A DNA stretch of 5,723 nucleotides from Actinomycetes bacterium (GTDB lineage: Bacteria > Actinomycetota > Acidimicrobiia > Acidimicrobiales > RAAP-2), in assembly GCA_021787255.1 (NCBI GenBank), contig JAJYMD010000020.1, forward strand, positions 1-5,723, read 5' to 3'. The notes beneath the pieces were generated by a model. The model was not told the origin of the DNA. It did not search any database and saw only the letters and a program-made list of their open reading frames with translations. The position numbers and the translations under genes are program-made. The number at the start of each line of letters is the position of its first letter. Positions within the stretch are counted from its first letter, which is position 1. Positions 3,984-5,723 of the stretch are shown here, in pieces.

Positions 3984-5723
3984 TCACGAGCAGCCGCTGG
4001 TCGAGCCGCAGCTGGGGCAGACGTAGCAGGAGCCCGAGCGCTGCATCACGTTCCCGCAGGTGTAGCAGAAGGGCGCGTCACGCTGCTGCGCCCGTGCGTC
4101 GGACGCGGCCCTGTCCGCCGTCCACGCTTGTGGCGCGCTGGGGGATGCCCGCAGCGTTGCGGGCGCCGCCCCGAGCACCGTCTCCGAGCTCGGCCCCTCG
4201 TCGACGAGACCCAGCGACGGGGTCGCGCTCTCCTCCACGCCCGGCAGGGTCGGCTGGATCCGCTCGGAGGTCGAGAGCACGCCGAGGTCGAGGCGCTCCT
4301 CGTAGGTCAGATAGTCGAGCGCGAGGCGCCGGAAGATGTAATCCACGAGGCTCGTGGCGATGCGCAGCTCGGGGTCGTCGGTGATCCCTGCCGGCTCGAA
4401 CTTCATGTTCGAGTACTTGCGCACGTAGGTCGCGAGCGGCACACCGTGCTGGAGCCCGAGGCTGATGGAGATCGAGAACGCGTCCATGATCCCGGCCAGG
4501 GTCGATCCCTGCTTCGACACCTTGATGAAGACTTCGCCCGGGCGTCCGTCCTCGTACTCGCCGACCGTGACGTACCCCTCGCAGTCGGCGACGCGGAAGG
4601 CGAAGGTGTTCGACCGCCGCCGCCTCGGCAAGCGCTCGCGGACGGCGCCGACGACCACGGGCTCGCTCTTCCGGGCCCGCTCGTGCTCGAGCGCCTTTTC
4701 CAGCTCGGCGATCCGCTCCATGGCCCTGCGGTCCTTGGCCTCCGCGTCCGAGCCTGGAGGGGCGGCGTCGCCGCCCTCGGCGATGCTCGCTCGCTTTGCT
4801 TCCCTCTTCGTCGTGGAGAGCGGCTGGCCGACCTTGCAGTTGTCGCGGTAGATGGCGATGGCCTTGATGCCCAGGCGCCAGGCGTCGACGTGCAGCTGCT
4901 CGACGTCCTCGACGGTCACGTCCTCGGGCATGTTGACCGTCTTGCTCACGGACCCGCTGATGAACGGCTGGACGGCACCGAGCATGCGCACATGCCCCGA
5001 GTAGTGGATCGCGTTGTCTCCCATGGAGCACGCGAAGACCGGGAGGTGCTCGGGCGACAGGAACGGTGCGCCCACGATCGTCTTGTGCTCGTCGACGTAG
5101 GCGACGATCTGGTCGATCTGGTCCTGTGCGTAGCCGAGCGCGCGCAGCGCCCGCGGCACCGTCTGGTTGACGATCGACATCGTCCCGCCTCCGACGAGCT
5201 TCTTCGTCTTCGCAAGTGCGAGATCCGGCTCCACCCCCGTCGTGTCGCAATCCATGAGCAGGCCGATGGTGCCGGTCGGCGCGAGCACGCTGGCCTGCGA
5301 GTTGCGCACGCCGTACCGCTCGGCGAGCTCGACGGCCTCGTCCCACGCCTCTTGCGCGGCGGACAGCAGCTCGGGGGGCACCAGCTCTTCGTCGATCCTC
5401 GATGCCTCGCTCTGGTGCATCCGCAGGACGTTCACCATCGCCTCGGCGTTCTCGTGGAAGCCAGCGAACGGCCCCATGCGACTCGCGGTCCTGGCCGAGG
5501 TCGCGTACGCGTGGCCCGTCATGAGGGCGGTGATCGCTCCCGCCCACGCGCGCCCCGCGTCCGAGTCGTACGGCAGCCCGTTCGCCATCAGCAGGGCGCC
5601 GAGGTTCGCGTAGCCGATGCCCAGCTCGCGGAACCTCCTCGAGTTCTCGGCGATCTTCTCCGTCGGGTAGTCGGCGTTCCCGACGATGATCTCCTGGCCG
5701 GTGAAGACGACCTCGACAGCCGC
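3984..5723 (-). CDS. nrdJ: Class II (adenosylcobalamin-dependent) ribonucleotide reductase, C-terminal 579 residues; N-terminus outside window
   Basis: Cytoplasmic enzyme that reduces ribonucleotides to deoxyribonucleotides using a radical made from coenzyme B12, with no need for oxygen. The frame is open to the right edge. In fragment numbering the visible part begins within the catalytic barrel: NADYPTEKIAENS (16-28), RELGIGYANLGALLM (32-46), GLPYDSDAGR, LAPTGTIGLLMDCDTTGVEP (147-166), KLVGGG, VNQTVP, a PVFACS segment (228-233) and QPFISGSVSKTVNMP (252-266), then WRLGIKAIAIYRDNCKVGQP. A charged, possibly coiled-coil linker follows (about 326-353), then a TSCPD-type domain (about 370-470, with DCEGYVTVGEYEDGRPGEVF and KQGSTLAGIMDAFSISISLG). 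A Pro/Ala-rich linker (485-550) leads to a terminal cysteine cluster (C553, C556, C566, C569, C572, C578; CxxC-x9-CxxCxxC) ending GCS, which probably serves as redox shuttle and/or zinc ribbon. The NxCxE active-site loop and start lie off the window, so any B12 riboswitch or NrdR boxes cannot be judged. Confidence 0.95.
   Translation of the reverse strand, partial: AAVEVVFTGQEIIVGNADYPTEKIAENSRRFRELGIGYANLGALLMANGLPYDSDAGRAWAGAITALMTGHAYATSARTASRMGPFAGFHENAEAMVNVLRMHQSEASRIDEELVPPELLSAAQEAWDEAVELAERYGVRNSQASVLAPTGTIGLLMDCDTTGVEPDLALAKTKKLVGGGTMSIVNQTVPRALRALGYAQDQIDQIVAYVDEHKTIVGAPFLSPEHLPVFACSMGDNAIHYSGHVRMLGAVQPFISGSVSKTVNMPEDVTVEDVEQLHVDAWRLGIKAIAIYRDNCKVGQPLSTTKREAKRASIAEGGDAAPPGSDAEAKDRRAMERIAELEKALEHERARKSEPVVVGAVRERLPRRRRSNTFAFRVADCEGYVTVGEYEDGRPGEVFIKVSKQGSTLAGIMDAFSISISLGLQHGVPLATYVRKYSNMKFEPAGITDDPELRIATSLVDYIFRRLALDYLTYEERLDLGVLSTSERIQPTLPGVEESATPSLGLVDEGPSSETVLGAAPATLRASPSAPQAWTADRAASDARAQQRDAPFCYTCGNVMQRSGSCYVCPSCGSTSGCS

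Noticed and set aside
3719..4384. 221-codon plus-strand frame across the nrdJ-YfhO gap
   Set aside because: It is antisense to the ends of both genes, and its Ser/Arg/Pro-rich product shows no motif.
4078..5547. 489-codon minus-strand frame inside nrdJ
   Set aside because: It is a shifted shadow of nrdJ, dominated by Arg, Gly and Ala, while the nrdJ frame carries the known conserved motifs throughout.
3984..5588. Reading nrdJ as a complete 534-residue protein starting at ATG 5588
   Set aside because: The frame continues upstream to the window edge with conserved class II reductase sequence (for example RELGIGYANLGALL directly before that Met), so the Met is internal.
1..5723. A novel defence, secretion or mobile system
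   Set aside because: All large genes are recognisable housekeeping or envelope-type genes, and I saw no nuclease, helicase, toxin, integrase, array or transposon end.

Overview
The window is GC-rich (about 70% by eye), and its coding frames strongly prefer G or C at the third codon position. Gene content (an adenosylcobalamin-dependent ribonucleotide reductase with a C-terminal cysteine cluster, a very long YfhO-like membrane protein, a DedA-type protein) and frequent GTG starts suggest a high-GC actinobacterium. An Acidimicrobiia- or Thermoleophilia-like lineage is possible, but this is inferred from style only. No rRNA, tRNA, CRISPR array, insertion sequence or phage gene was seen.

Layout from left to right. 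Positions 1-813 (minus) hold a DedA/VTT-domain membrane protein that runs off the left edge. Positions 814-1049 are a 236-base divergent intergenic region with a short AT-rich palindrome (847-857) and a small hairpin (909-928). Positions 1050-1295 (plus) hold an 81-residue protein of unknown function. Positions 1262-3817 (minus) hold an 851-residue YfhO-like polytopic membrane protein, probably a GT-C-type glycosyltransferase; its last 34 bases overlap the small plus-strand gene tail to tail. Positions 3818-3983 are an intergenic stretch with a hairpin and a possible 10-codon leader ORF whose stop overlaps the GTG start of the YfhO-like gene. Positions 3984-5723 (minus) hold the C-terminal 579 residues of class II ribonucleotide reductase NrdJ, which runs off the right edge.

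The genes do not form an evident pathway. NrdJ makes deoxyribonucleotides in the cytoplasm. The YfhO-like and DedA proteins are both integral membrane proteins plausibly linked to envelope assembly (lipid-linked sugar transfer and lipid-carrier or lipid transport, respectively), but nothing in the sequence ties them together. The nrdJ and YfhO-like genes point the same way with 166 bases and a hairpin between them, so they are probably separate transcription units or only weakly linked.

I found no convincing new multi-gene system. The points most worth a second look are the leader-ORF/GTG overlap before the YfhO-like gene, the repeat-built 3' tail of that gene where it collides with the small orphan gene, the orphan gene itself, and the low-complexity tail on the DedA protein.
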